A stretch of 64,000 nucleotides of DNA from Hydrogenophaga sp. Root209 (lineage in GTDB: Bacteria > Pseudomonadota > Gammaproteobacteria > Burkholderiales > Burkholderiaceae_C), in the NCBI RefSeq assembly GCF_001428625.1, contig NZ_LMIE01000012.1, forward strand, positions 135,182-199,181, given 5' to 3'. This document shows, in pieces, positions 36,709-44,197 of this stretch (position 1 is the first letter of the stretch; each line of letters starts with the position of its first letter). The position numbers were made by a program, and so were the translations under genes. The notes beneath the pieces were generated by a model, which was not told the DNA's origin, searched no databases, and saw nothing but the letters and a program-made list of their open reading frames with translations.

Positions 36709-37575
36709 TCACACGAACTCGCGTTCGCGCAGCCATTTGGTCGCCACCCATTTGTCGCCCTCGATCACCGGTGCGCCACCGTGCAGCGTGCGGGTGGAAG
36801 GGTGCGGTCGGTCGTAGTTGAAGAACACCGCGTTGCCGCGCACCGGGGCCACTTCCAGTCCGGCGTCGGGAAAGGTGGTGCCGCCGCCGCGCGCGGGCTC
36901 GCTCAGGTACATCACCAGCGTCGCCAGGCGTTGCCCGCCACGCTTGAGGATGGTGGGCGTGCCGGGTTCGTCGGGGTCGAAGTAGTCGTAGTGCGGCTTG
37001 TACTCGGCGCCCGGGCGGTAGTGCAGCACCTGAAGGCCCTCGCCGTTCTCCACCGGCCAGTTCAGCAGGCGGGCAATGCGTGCCTCGATGCGCGCGACCT
37101 CGGGCGTTTGCCCGCGCGCGAAGAACGTGCCGCTGCTGGTGCGGTCGGGATTGAGCTCTTCGCCACCGGTCTTGGTGGCCACGGTGAGCGAGCGCGCCAG
37201 TTGCGGGCGCGCCGATTCGATCAGCGCATCGCACTCTTCAGCACTGAGCAGGTTGCCCAGCACCACCACACGCGGCTGGCTCAGCGAAGCAATCACGTTC
37301 ACCATGCGGTCGCCCGCGTCGATCTGGCGCGGCGAGAGGCTCAGGTCGAGGTCGGGCAAGCGGTGCAATGCCGCAGCACCTTCGCGGCGCACGGCCAGGG
37401 CGGGCTGGGTCAGCACCGGCACGGGCTCCTTCCAGGTGGACGCCAGCGCCTTGAGCGCCACCGCTTGTTGCCAGCCCGAGGCCACCATGGACGCCATCAC
37501 GACTTCGCGCGAGAAGCCGGCCGCGGCTTGTTCCACGATCCATTGGCGCAGTTCGATGGTGACGGACTGGTTCAT
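36709..37575 (-). CDS. 2OG-Fe(II) oxygenase, prolyl-4-hydroxylase-like
   Basis: A 288-residue enzyme. The C-terminal P4Hc domain has the iron-binding HxD in YKPHYDYFD, the distal His in TRTLHGGAP and the 2-oxoglutarate-binding Lys in GDKWVATKW. The N-terminal 90 residues (IELRQWIVEQAAAGFSREVV) form a helical domain often seen in this bacterial group. It probably hydroxylates a peptide or protein; the target is unknown. The start at 37575 begins MNQSVTIELR. It lies ten bases downstream of yaaA on the same strand. Confidence 0.9.
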   Translation of the reverse strand: MNQSVTIELRQWIVEQAAAGFSREVVMASMVASGWQQAVALKALASTWKEPVPVLTQPALAVRREGAAALHRLPDLDLSLSPRQIDAGDRMVNVIASLSQPRVVVLGNLLSAEECDALIESARPQLARSLTVATKTGGEELNPDRTSSGTFFARGQTPEVARIEARIARLLNWPVENGEGLQVLHYRPGAEYKPHYDYFDPDEPGTPTILKRGGQRLATLVMYLSEPARGGGTTFPDAGLEVAPVRGNAVFFNYDRPHPSTRTLHGGAPVIEGDKWVATKWLREREFV

Positions 37576-37585
37576 GACCATCCCC

Positions 37586-38362
37586 TCAAGCCTTGGCCTC
37601 GCGGCGGAACACCAGGCGATCGGGCCCGGAGGCGGCGTTGTTGAAACGGTAGCCCTCCAGGTCGAAATGTTTGAGCTGCTCGGGCGTGGTGACGCGGTGC
37701 TGCACGGCGTAACGCACCATGAGGCCACGCGCGCGCTTGGCCATGAAGCTGATGACCTTGTAACCGTCGGCCTTGCGCTCTTCAAACACGCAGGTGACCA
37801 CGCGCGGCAGCAGCACCTTGCGGTCCACCACCTTGAAATACTCTTCGCTGGCCAGGTTGATCACCACCGGGCTCACGTCGGCCTGCGCGCGCTGGTTGAG
37901 GTGGTCGGCAATCTGGCGGCCCCAGAACGTGTAGAGGTTCTTGCCCCGGCCGGTGGCCAGACGTGTGCCCATCTCCAGCCGGTAGGGTTGCATGAGGTCG
38001 AGCGGGCGCAGCACGCCGTAGAGGCCACTCAGGATGCACAGGTGTTGCTGCAGCCAGTCGAGATCGGGTTCAGCGAGTGTCTTCGCGTCGAGCCCGCCGT
38101 ACACGTCGCCGTCAAAGGCCAGCACCGCCTGCTTGGAATTCTTTGCAGTGAACTTCGGGCGCCAGGCCTGGTAGCGCGCCACATTCAGGCCCGAGAGCGA
38201 GTCTGACAAGCTCATGAGATCTGAGATCTGCAGTGGCGACTGATCACGCAGCACGCTGATGAGCTCGGTCGCCTGCTTCACAAACAGCGGCTGGGTGTGG
38301 GCGGCCACATGGGGCGGGGTCTCATAGTCGAGTGCCTTGGCGGGGGAAATGAGGAACAGCAT
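37586..38362 (-). CDS. yaaA: Peroxide stress protein YaaA
   Basis: A 258-residue YaaA/DUF328 protein with the typical start MLFLISPAKALDYE, the conserved FDGDVYGGLDA and LSGLYGVLRPLDLMQPYRLEMG, and the C-terminal FMAKRARGLMVRY. In E. coli YaaA limits DNA damage by reducing free iron during peroxide stress and has a DNA-binding fold. The ATG at 38362 is the family start. The gene has its own upstream gap containing the terminator of the previous operon. Confidence 0.95.
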   Translation of the reverse strand: MLFLISPAKALDYETPPHVAAHTQPLFVKQATELISVLRDQSPLQISDLMSLSDSLSGLNVARYQAWRPKFTAKNSKQAVLAFDGDVYGGLDAKTLAEPDLDWLQQHLCILSGLYGVLRPLDLMQPYRLEMGTRLATGRGKNLYTFWGRQIADHLNQRAQADVSPVVINLASEEYFKVVDRKVLLPRVVTCVFEERKADGYKVISFMAKRARGLMVRYAVQHRVTTPEQLKHFDLEGYRFNNAASGPDRLVFRREAKA

Positions 38363-38413
38363 GTTGAAGGGGGCGCCAGGCAGGTTCGCAGGTGTGCGGT
38401 GAATCAATGAAAA

Positions 38414-38440
38414 GGGCTTCCCAAGGGAAGCCCCGATTAT
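38414..38440 (-). terminator. Rho-independent terminator after the rubrerythrin/Fe-S/DUF3501 operon
   Basis: On the minus strand, a perfect GGGCTTCCC/GGGAAGCCC hairpin (38433-38414) is followed by TTTTCATT. It begins 22 bases after the DUF3501 stop and lies ahead of yaaA. Confidence 0.8.
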
Positions 38441-38455
38441 GGCCACCGCACCGGT

Positions 38456-39046
38456 TTACTTCAGGTCGCCCGCGAGAGAGGCCAGCGTTTCAGGGGACAC
38501 CTGCACATGCGCCGGATAGTGGGTGTGATCGCACCCGATCTTCACTGCGGCCCCGGCCTGGATGGCCGCGCGCATGGAGGGCGTGAATTCGAAGCGCACG
38601 AAGTGCACCGCCGAGGTCTTCACGTCGTTCTCGCGGTCCATGTCTTCGTCGGCAATGGCGTAGACGCGCGCATACCCTTCAACCTCGACGAACAAACGGT
38701 CCTCCACACCGATCAGGCGCGCGAGCTCGCGCTTGCGCTCGTTGACATCGGTGTACTCGATCATCATCGTGGCCTTCCAGTTGTGGCCATCGGGCACCAG
38801 CGGCGCATAGGCCTCGATTTCCTGCTGAATGCCCTCTTCCTCGAACACCTTCTCGACGCGCAGCATTTCCTGAATCTGGTAGCGGATGGTGGTCTCGCTC
38901 TCGAACTGCAGGTTGATGTGTTCCCCCAGCCGCACGCTGCGCAGCTTGCGGTGCGCCATCACGTCTGGTTTGTGCACCTTGCGCCACTTGGTGTAGGCCT
39001 CCAGGCTCATGAGGCTGTCGGCGGTGATGTGTCCGGTGAGTTGCAT
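38456..39046 (-). CDS. DUF3501 family protein
   Basis: A 196-residue protein matching DUF3501 in length and pattern: an N-terminal SLEAYTKWRKVHKPDVMAHR, a central LQFESETTIRYQIQEMLR, and a C-terminal VHFVRFEFTPSMRAA with IGCDHTHYPAH near the end. The His/Cys-rich tail could bind metal. Function is unknown, but the gene commonly sits beside rubrerythrin and a two-[4Fe-4S] ferredoxin/CCG protein, as here. It is the last gene of the operon, 36 bases after the Fe-S gene. Confidence 0.85.
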   Translation of the reverse strand: MQLTGHITADSLMSLEAYTKWRKVHKPDVMAHRKLRSVRLGEHINLQFESETTIRYQIQEMLRVEKVFEEEGIQQEIEAYAPLVPDGHNWKATMMIEYTDVNERKRELARLIGVEDRLFVEVEGYARVYAIADEDMDRENDVKTSAVHFVRFEFTPSMRAAIQAGAAVKIGCDHTHYPAHVQVSPETLASLAGDLK

Positions 39047-39082
39047 GGAGTCTCCTTCAGGATTTTGCCGTGGAGGCTGTCT

Positions 39083-40432
39083 TCATTTCAGTCCATAGGC
39101 CCGGGCAACCAGACTCAACGGGTGCTGCAGCTCCGGCGCGCCCAGACCATTCACTTCAAACCCCTGCGCGATGTGGTGGCCGCCCAGCGGGCAGTCCGAA
39201 CTGATGTAGTCGGGCTTGGTGCCGTCCTTCATGGTGGCCATGGCCTTGAACACCGGCTTGCCGATCTTCATCGCGGTCTGGTGGTAGGCCTTCTTCACGC
39301 CGAACGTGCCGGCGTGGCCCGAGCAGCGCTCGATGGTGTTGAGGGTGGTCTCAGGGATCATCTTGAGCATCTCTTCGGTCTTGCGCCCGATGTTCTGCAC
39401 CCGACCATGGCAGGGGATCTGGTAGCTCACGTTGCCCAGCTTCTGCGGAAATTCGGTCTTGAGCAAGCCGTCGCGCTTGCGCGCCATGAAGTACTCGAAC
39501 GGATCCCACAGGTGTTCCTTCACCAGCTGGGTGTCGGCATCGTCGGGGAACATGAGCGGGATTTCCTGCTTGAACATCAGTGCGCAGCTCGGCACCGCGG
39601 CCAGGATGGCGAAGCCGTCCTTCGCGTACTTCGCGAGCACGGGGATGTTGGCCTCCTTGCTCGCCTGCACGGCGTCCAGATCGCCCAGCTCCAGCTTGGG
39701 CATGCCGCAGCATTTTTCCTTCTCCACGATCACGTACGGGATCTCGTTGTGGTCCAGGATCTTGAGCAGGTCCAGTCCAATGCCGGGTTCGTTGTAGTTG
39801 ATGTAACAGGTGGCAAAGATCGCGACCTTGCCGGGCGTTTTCTCGCCGTCCTTGACCACCGTGGCCCGCGCTTCGGGTGTACCGGAGCGGAACCGCCTGG
39901 TGGCGAGGTCAGGCAACCAGGCGTTCTTGTCGACACCGGCCACGCTTTCCAGCACGTTGCGCGCCACCTTTGTCTTGTTCACCGCGTTGACGGCCTGAAC
40001 CACGATGGGGATGCCGGCGAACTGGCCGTGCACGTCGGTGGAGGCGAGGAGTTTCTCGGCCAGGCCGACCCCACCCTTCTTGAACTTGATGGACTTGGCG
40101 CGCAGCATGGTGTGCGGGAAGTCCAGGTTCCACTCGTGCGGCGGGGTGTACGGGCACTTGGTCATGTAGCAGAGGTCGCACATGTAGCACTGGTCGACCA
40201 CCTTCCAGTAGTCCCGCTTGTCCACCCCGTCCACTTCCATGGTCTTGCTCTCGTCGACCAGGTCGAACAGCGTGGGAAAGGCCCCGCAAAGGCTCACGCA
40301 GCGGCGGCAACCGTGGCAGATGTCGAAGATGCGCTCCATTTCATGGAGACACGCTTCTTCGTCGTGGAAGTCGGGGTTCTTCCAATCCAGCGGATGCCGC
40401 GTGGGGGCCTGCAGATTGCCTTCGGTGGCCAT
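39083..40432 (-). CDS. Fe-S oxidoreductase with two 4Fe-4S motifs and CCG domains
   Basis: A 449-residue protein of the GlpC/HdrD type. Two [4Fe-4S] cluster motifs are at CHGCRRCVSLCG (near 34-45) and CYMCDLCYMTKCP (near 77-89). Two CCG-type cysteine-rich domains follow (EKCCGMPKLELG and the later ERCSGHAGTFG, which has only one C at that position). Such proteins shuttle electrons to or from quinones or disulfides. Here it probably donates electrons to rubrerythrin, whose gene is upstream in the same operon. That role is inferred from linkage. Confidence 0.85.
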   Translation of the reverse strand: MATEGNLQAPTRHPLDWKNPDFHDEEACLHEMERIFDICHGCRRCVSLCGAFPTLFDLVDESKTMEVDGVDKRDYWKVVDQCYMCDLCYMTKCPYTPPHEWNLDFPHTMLRAKSIKFKKGGVGLAEKLLASTDVHGQFAGIPIVVQAVNAVNKTKVARNVLESVAGVDKNAWLPDLATRRFRSGTPEARATVVKDGEKTPGKVAIFATCYINYNEPGIGLDLLKILDHNEIPYVIVEKEKCCGMPKLELGDLDAVQASKEANIPVLAKYAKDGFAILAAVPSCALMFKQEIPLMFPDDADTQLVKEHLWDPFEYFMARKRDGLLKTEFPQKLGNVSYQIPCHGRVQNIGRKTEEMLKMIPETTLNTIERCSGHAGTFGVKKAYHQTAMKIGKPVFKAMATMKDGTKPDYISSDCPLGGHHIAQGFEVNGLGAPELQHPLSLVARAYGLK

Positions 40433-40465
40433 GGGATCCTCGTTGGGTGCAGGTTACGTCACAAG

Positions 40466-40522
40466 GTTTTCGAGAGGGCTCGCAGAGTCCTCTCGAAAAC
40501 GCTGCGCTCCAGTGAGCGCAGC
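40466..40522 (-). repeat. Two consecutive perfect hairpins between rubrerythrin and the Fe-S gene
   Basis: A 12-base perfect inverted repeat GTTTTCGAGAGG/CCTCTCGAAAAC (40466-40477, 40489-40500, loop 11) is followed by GCTGCGCT/AGCGCAGC (40501-40508, 40515-40522). Both lie within the operon, right after family-2 repeat copy 1. They may process the transcript or damp read-through. Confidence 0.7.
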
Positions 40523-40528
40523 TTCCAG

Positions 40529-40602
40529 GACACCGCGGAACTGGCTCCGCCAGGCCGCAGGTGTCGCCCCCTTGAGGGGGTCGCGCGAAGCGCGGCGGGG
40601 GT
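40529..40602 (-). repeat. Structured 3'-end repeat family 2, copy 1
   Basis: Two-part hairpin element. An outer GACACC/GGTGTC stem contains GCGG/CCGC and CTGGC/GCCAG; then CCCCC-TTGA-GGGGG and GCGC-GAA-GCGC. It ends eight bases from the stop of the minus-strand rubrerythrin gene. Copies 2 and 3 have the same position and orientation. Confidence 0.8.
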
Positions 40603-40610
40603 GGGCCAGA

Positions 40611-41033
40611 TCAATCCACCAGCTCGTTCAGCGCCTTGGTGTAGCGGTTGGCGTGCGAGCGCTCGGCCTTGGCCAGCGTCTCGAACCAGTCGGCCACTTC
40701 GTCAAAACCTTCCTCGCGCGCGGTCTTGGCCATGCCGGGGTACATGTCGGTGTACTCGTGGGTTTCACCAGCCACGGCGGAGGCCAGGTTCAGGCGGGTG
40801 GCACCGATCGGCATGCCGGTGGCGGGGTCGCCGGACTGCTCCAGGAATTCAAGATGGCCATGCGCATGGCCAGTCTCGCCTTCGGCGGTCGAGCGGAACA
40901 GCGCCGCCACATCGTTCTGGCCCTCCACGTCGGCCTTGTTTGCGAAGTACAGGTAGCGGCGGTTGGCCTGGGATTCGCCGGCAAAGGCGTCCTTGAGGCA
41001 TTGCTCGGTTTTCGAGCCTTTCAATGCGGGCAT
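40611..41033 (-). CDS. Rubrerythrin (erythrin-type, no rubredoxin domain)
   Basis: A 140-residue four-helix di-iron protein with ligands in [35 protein letters not shown] and AERSHANRY. The C-terminal rubredoxin domain of classic rubrerythrins is missing, so another protein must supply electrons, plausibly the Fe-S protein encoded next. It should reduce peroxide. The ATG at 41033 follows AAGGAG. It is the first gene of the rubrerythrin/Fe-S/DUF3501 operon and diverges from the VOC gene. Confidence 0.92.
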   Translation of the reverse strand: MPALKGSKTEQCLKDAFAGESQANRRYLYFANKADVEGQNDVAALFRSTAEGETGHAHGHLEFLEQSGDPATGMPIGATRLNLASAVAGETHEYTDMYPGMAKTAREEGFDEVADWFETLAKAERSHANRYTKALNELVD

Positions 41034-41230
41034 GTGGTTCTCCTTGCGTGGGTTGAAGAAGCGCTCAACGGGTGCAGGGCTGTGCCCGTATCCGCAGAGA
41101 CCGGCAAACATTAGTCCTGGTGGGGAGCAACGTCTAATTGTTCTGGGCTATGCGCTGGATTGCTTCCGACTATCACCCCAGCTCAACTGGTAACCAATCT
41201 CACCGCCATCGACAGCCCCGAATGAAAGCC

Positions 41231-41300
41231 GCAAACTGGCCTCGTTTGCAGGGCAATTCATTACGATAAGGGAAATGAGTTGCATAATGTTGAATCCCAC
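41231..41300. promoter_or_regulatory. AT-rich regulatory region between rubrerythrin and VOC genes
   Basis: The 287-base divergent gap contains small inverted repeats: GCAAAC/GTTTGC (41231-41236, 41244-41249) and the imperfect CATTACG/CATAATG pair near 41259-41289. This part is AT-rich compared with its surroundings, as expected for a regulated divergent promoter. No regulator gene is adjacent, and I cannot place -35/-10 boxes with confidence. Confidence 0.35.
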
Positions 41301-41320
41301 TCGATCTTGAGGAGACATCC

Positions 41321-41932
41321 ATGAACCCAGTCGCCCTGCCCGCCCCGGCACCGATCCAGCAATTGCACCACTACGCCTACCGGGCGAAGGACGCGGAAGA
41401 AACGCGTCGTTTCTACGAAGACATCCTGGGCCTGCCGCTGTACCACATCATCCAGAGTGACCACGTGCCCAGCACGGGCGAGTACTGCCCGTACACGCAC
41501 TTCTTCTTCCGCTTGCAGGACGGCTCCTTCATCGCCTTCTTCGACCTGGGCGACGACGAGGCCGCGTTGCCCAGTCCGAACACGCCGAAATGGGTCAACC
41601 ACATCAGCTTTCGCGTGAACACCGAACAGGAGCTGGAGAACACCAAGGCGCGGCTGGAGGCCAGCGGCATCGAGGTGCTGGGCGTGACGGACCATCACAT
41701 CTTCAAGAGCATTTACTTCTTCGATCCCAACGGCATTCGCCTGGAGTTGACGGCGCAGTTGGCCGACGAGTTCGAGATGCTCGAAGAAAGCAAGACGGCG
41801 CACGCGCGGCTGGCTGAGTGGAATACACGCAAAGAGCAGTGGCGGCGCGAGCGGGCCGAAGGCAAGACGGCTGCGCCGCTGAAGCCGCAGCAAAACGACC
41901 GGCCTGAGGTGGTGGGGCGGGCTCCGGCCTGA
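41321..41932 (+). CDS. VOC (glyoxalase/extradiol dioxygenase) family protein
   Basis: A 203-residue vicinal-oxygen-chelate protein. The metal-ligand candidates are His in QLHHYAYR, the Glu/His positions in WVNHISFRV, and Glu in IRLELTAQ. The C-terminal 50 residues are a charged tail (EWNTRKEQWRRERAEGK). It may be a ring-cleavage dioxygenase or isomerase in aromatic-acid breakdown, given the downstream flavin monooxygenase and DUF2783 genes. GAGGAGAC precedes the ATG at 41321. Its exact reaction is unknown. Confidence 0.82.
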   Translation: MNPVALPAPAPIQQLHHYAYRAKDAEETRRFYEDILGLPLYHIIQSDHVPSTGEYCPYTHFFFRLQDGSFIAFFDLGDDEAALPSPNTPKWVNHISFRVNTEQELENTKARLEASGIEVLGVTDHHIFKSIYFFDPNGIRLELTAQLADEFEMLEESKTAHARLAEWNTRKEQWRRERAEGKTAAPLKPQQNDRPEVVGRAPA

Positions 41933-41961
41933 GGTTTTTGGCTTTGGCGGTGCTCCGGTCT

Positions 41962-42054
41962 GCGATGACTGGGCGAACGGCTCCGCGAATGTCCCCCGGT
42001 GGCCTGCGGCCACCTCCTCCTTGATTTCGCTGCGCCATTCGCCCAGTCATCGCG
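41962..42054 (+). repeat. Structured repeat family 1, copy D
   Basis: Core at 41983-42030 with the inner hairpin GGTGGCC/GGCCACC. The roughly 20-base outer arms GCGATGACTGGGCGAA (from 41962) and TTCGCCCAGTCATCGC (ending 42054) pair almost perfectly. It begins 30 bases after the VOC gene stop, in the same transcript-sense orientation as copies A-C. Confidence 0.82.
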
Positions 42055-42120
42055 CTCTGCGCAGCGAAATCAAGGAGGAGGCGGCACCAGCCGCCGGGGG
42101 ACATTCGCGGAGCAGAGCGC
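42052..42120 (-). repeat. Structured repeat family 1, copy E
   Basis: Core at 42064-42110, inverted relative to copy D and sharing the bases CGC at the junction. The outer arms GCGCTCTGC/GCAGAGCGC are short, the inner hairpin is GGCGG/CCGCC. Copies D and E form a tail-to-tail pair filling most of the 255-base gap before the monooxygenase gene. Copy E has no gene ending on its strand. Confidence 0.8.
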
Positions 42121-42187
42121 CATGCACCCTTGAGCCCCACACAACCGATGCACGAAACGCGACGAAAGACAAACCAAGGAGCGATGC

Positions 42188-43918
42188 ATGTCCCCGATGA
42201 CGTACCGCGAAACAGCACACACCAACAGCTACGAGTTCACCGCCGGCGCAGGCTACGAGCTGCCCGAGTACCCGTTTGTAGAACCGCCTGAACTGCACAG
42301 CCCCACCCTCGTGCGACACCCCGTGGTGATCGTGGGCGGTGGCATCACCGGCCTCACCCTCGCCTGCTCGCTGGCCCGCCTGGGCGTGCGCGCGGTGCTG
42401 ATCGACGAAGACAACACCGTGGGCGTGAAGGGCGCGTCTTCGCGCGGCATCTGCTATACGCAAAAGTCACTCGAAATCTTCGAACGCCTGGGGCTCTTTG
42501 ATCGCATCGCCGCCAAGGGCGTGCAGTGGAGCGTGGGCCGCACCTTCGCCGGCGAGGACGAGGTCTACAGCTTCGACCTCCGTCAACAAGGCCAGTACCA
42601 CCTCTCGCAGCAACCGCCCTTCATCAACATCCAGCAGTTCTACATCGAAGGCTTCCTGGTCGAGCGCATCCAGGAGCTTGGCGCCGTGGAGCTGCGCTGG
42701 CAGAACCGCCTCACCGCCTTCGAGCAAAACACCGACTTCGCCACACTCACCGTGGAGACACCCGCCGGCAGCTACCGCATGGAAGCCGAACACGTGATCG
42801 ACGCCACCGGCTCGCACAGCCCGCTGCGCAAATGGCTCAACGTGCCCTTCGACTCGCGCCGAGGCGACGACCGCTGGTGTATCGCCGACGTGCGCTTCTC
42901 CACCCACCCGCCGCAGGAACGCCACACCTGGATCGAAGCGCCTTTCAACGAAAACCGCGCGGTCTGGCAGCACCTCATGGCCGACGACGTCTGGCGCATC
43001 GACTACCAGATGGCGCCCAACGCCGACCCCGAATACGTGAGCCGCGAGGACGTGGTGCGCGAACGCCTGGCGCGCCAATTCGGGCCCGATGTGCAGGTCG
43101 AGATCGTCTGGGTCGGCCCCTACGCCTACCGCAGCGAGTGCGTGCACGCCATGCGCCACGGTCGCGTCTTCCTCATGGGGGACTCGGCCAAGGTGGTCAG
43201 CCCGTTTGGCGCGCGCGGCGGCAACACCGGCGTGGCCGACGCCGACAACCTGGCCTGGAAGCTGGCTGCCGTGCTCTGCGGCAAGGCCGATGGCGCACTG
43301 CTGGAGAGCTACAACGACGAGCGTCTGGACGCCGCGCAACAGAACGTGTGCGTGACCAACCGCACCGCACGCTTCCTGCGCCCGGCCGACGGCACCGAGC
43401 GCCTGTTCCGCCAGGCAGCCATCGGTCTGGCCAAACAGCACCCCTTTGCCCGCGCGCTCATCAACACCGGTCGCATGGCCGTGGCCAATACGTACGCCCG
43501 CTCACGCGCCTGCACCTACGCACCGGTCAGCGCCGCGGGCCAGTCGGTGCAGAACGTGGGGTTTGAATGGGCCGACGGCTCGCAGGGCGACGTGAACGAC
43601 CTGCTCAACTGGGCCCATGGCGACCTGCTGGTGCTGGTGTTCGGCGACCTGCCGGTCGCCGCCCTGCAGCGCCTGAGAAGGCTGTGCCTGGACGCACCGG
43701 TGCGCAGCGTGCAGGTGCTGGGTGCTGATGGCACCGCGCAGGCGCTCGAGCACGTGCGCGACCCCCGGGGCCATATGCAAGGCGCCTGCCACGTGTTCGG
43801 CCACGCCTGGGCGCTGGTGCGCCCCGACGGCTACCTGGCCGCCACGGGAGAGACCATCAACGCCCAACTGGTGCGGGCGATCGAACGATCGCTGGGCCTG
43901 CGCGGAGACCAACCATGA
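42188..43918 (+). CDS. FAD-dependent aromatic monooxygenase-like oxidoreductase
   Basis: A 576-residue class A flavin monooxygenase. The FAD-binding VVIVGGGITGLTLACSLARL (from about residue 47), the DG-like motif region (VIDATGSHSPLRKWL) and the GDSAKVVSPFGARGGNTGVADADNLAWKL motif mark the PheA/TfdB/MhpA family. A thioredoxin-like C-terminal domain follows. It probably hydroxylates an aromatic ring using NAD(P)H and oxygen. Its stop overlaps the DUF2783 gene. AAGGAG precedes the ATG at 42188. The substrate is not evident. Confidence 0.9.
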   Translation: MSPMTYRETAHTNSYEFTAGAGYELPEYPFVEPPELHSPTLVRHPVVIVGGGITGLTLACSLARLGVRAVLIDEDNTVGVKGASSRGICYTQKSLEIFERLGLFDRIAAKGVQWSVGRTFAGEDEVYSFDLRQQGQYHLSQQPPFINIQQFYIEGFLVERIQELGAVELRWQNRLTAFEQNTDFATLTVETPAGSYRMEAEHVIDATGSHSPLRKWLNVPFDSRRGDDRWCIADVRFSTHPPQERHTWIEAPFNENRAVWQHLMADDVWRIDYQMAPNADPEYVSREDVVRERLARQFGPDVQVEIVWVGPYAYRSECVHAMRHGRVFLMGDSAKVVSPFGARGGNTGVADADNLAWKLAAVLCGKADGALLESYNDERLDAAQQNVCVTNRTARFLRPADGTERLFRQAAIGLAKQHPFARALINTGRMAVANTYARSRACTYAPVSAAGQSVQNVGFEWADGSQGDVNDLLNWAHGDLLVLVFGDLPVAALQRLRRLCLDAPVRSVQVLGADGTAQALEHVRDPRGHMQGACHVFGHAWALVRPDGYLAATGETINAQLVRAIERSLGLRGDQP

Positions 43919-44112
43919 AAACCAACCCCCACTTCCAGGACGCCGACGCCTTCTACGAGCAACTGCTCGATGCCCACGCGGGCCTCAGCCGCGAAGACTC
44001 GGAGTTGCTCAATGCGCGCCTGATTCTGCTGCTGGCCAACCAGATTGGTGAGGCGAGCGTGCTCAAGGCGTGCATCGACGCCGCGCGGGAACTGCCCGCC
44101 GCCCCGGTCTGA
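43915..44112 (+). CDS. DUF2783 small protein
   Basis: A 65-residue soluble protein (NPHFQDADAFYEQLLDAH ... LNARLILLLANQIG ... LKACIDAARE) with a helical look and no membrane segment or signal. It matches DUF2783, a small family usually encoded beside flavin monooxygenases. It starts in an ATGA overlap with that gene here. It may be an accessory subunit; nothing proves this. It is followed by a terminator-like hairpin. Confidence 0.8.
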   Translation: MKTNPHFQDADAFYEQLLDAHAGLSREDSELLNARLILLLANQIGEASVLKACIDAARELPAAPV

Positions 44113-44155
44113 GAGGCCTGTCGAATAAAATTCAGCGGTAACCCCATTTCCCCTG

Positions 44156-44188
44156 ACGGCATCCTGCGGGATGCCGTTTCCATTTTTG
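44156..44188 (+). terminator. Terminator-like hairpin before valS
   Basis: A perfect nine-base stem ACGGCATCC/GGATGCCGT (44156-44164, 44169-44177, loop TGCG) is followed by TTTCCATTTTT. It ends 10-20 bases before the valS ATG at 44198. It most simply terminates the monooxygenase/DUF2783 transcript; being so close to valS it could also act as an attenuator. Confidence 0.65.
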
Positions 44189-44197
44189 GCGCGCCCC

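Noticed and set aside
38507-40996. 829-codon plus-strand frame opposite the DUF3501, Fe-S and rubrerythrin genes
   Set aside because: It crosses three well-supported minus-strand genes and the repeat region; the tail includes repeat-encoded peptide (GRRCRPLEGVARSAAG).
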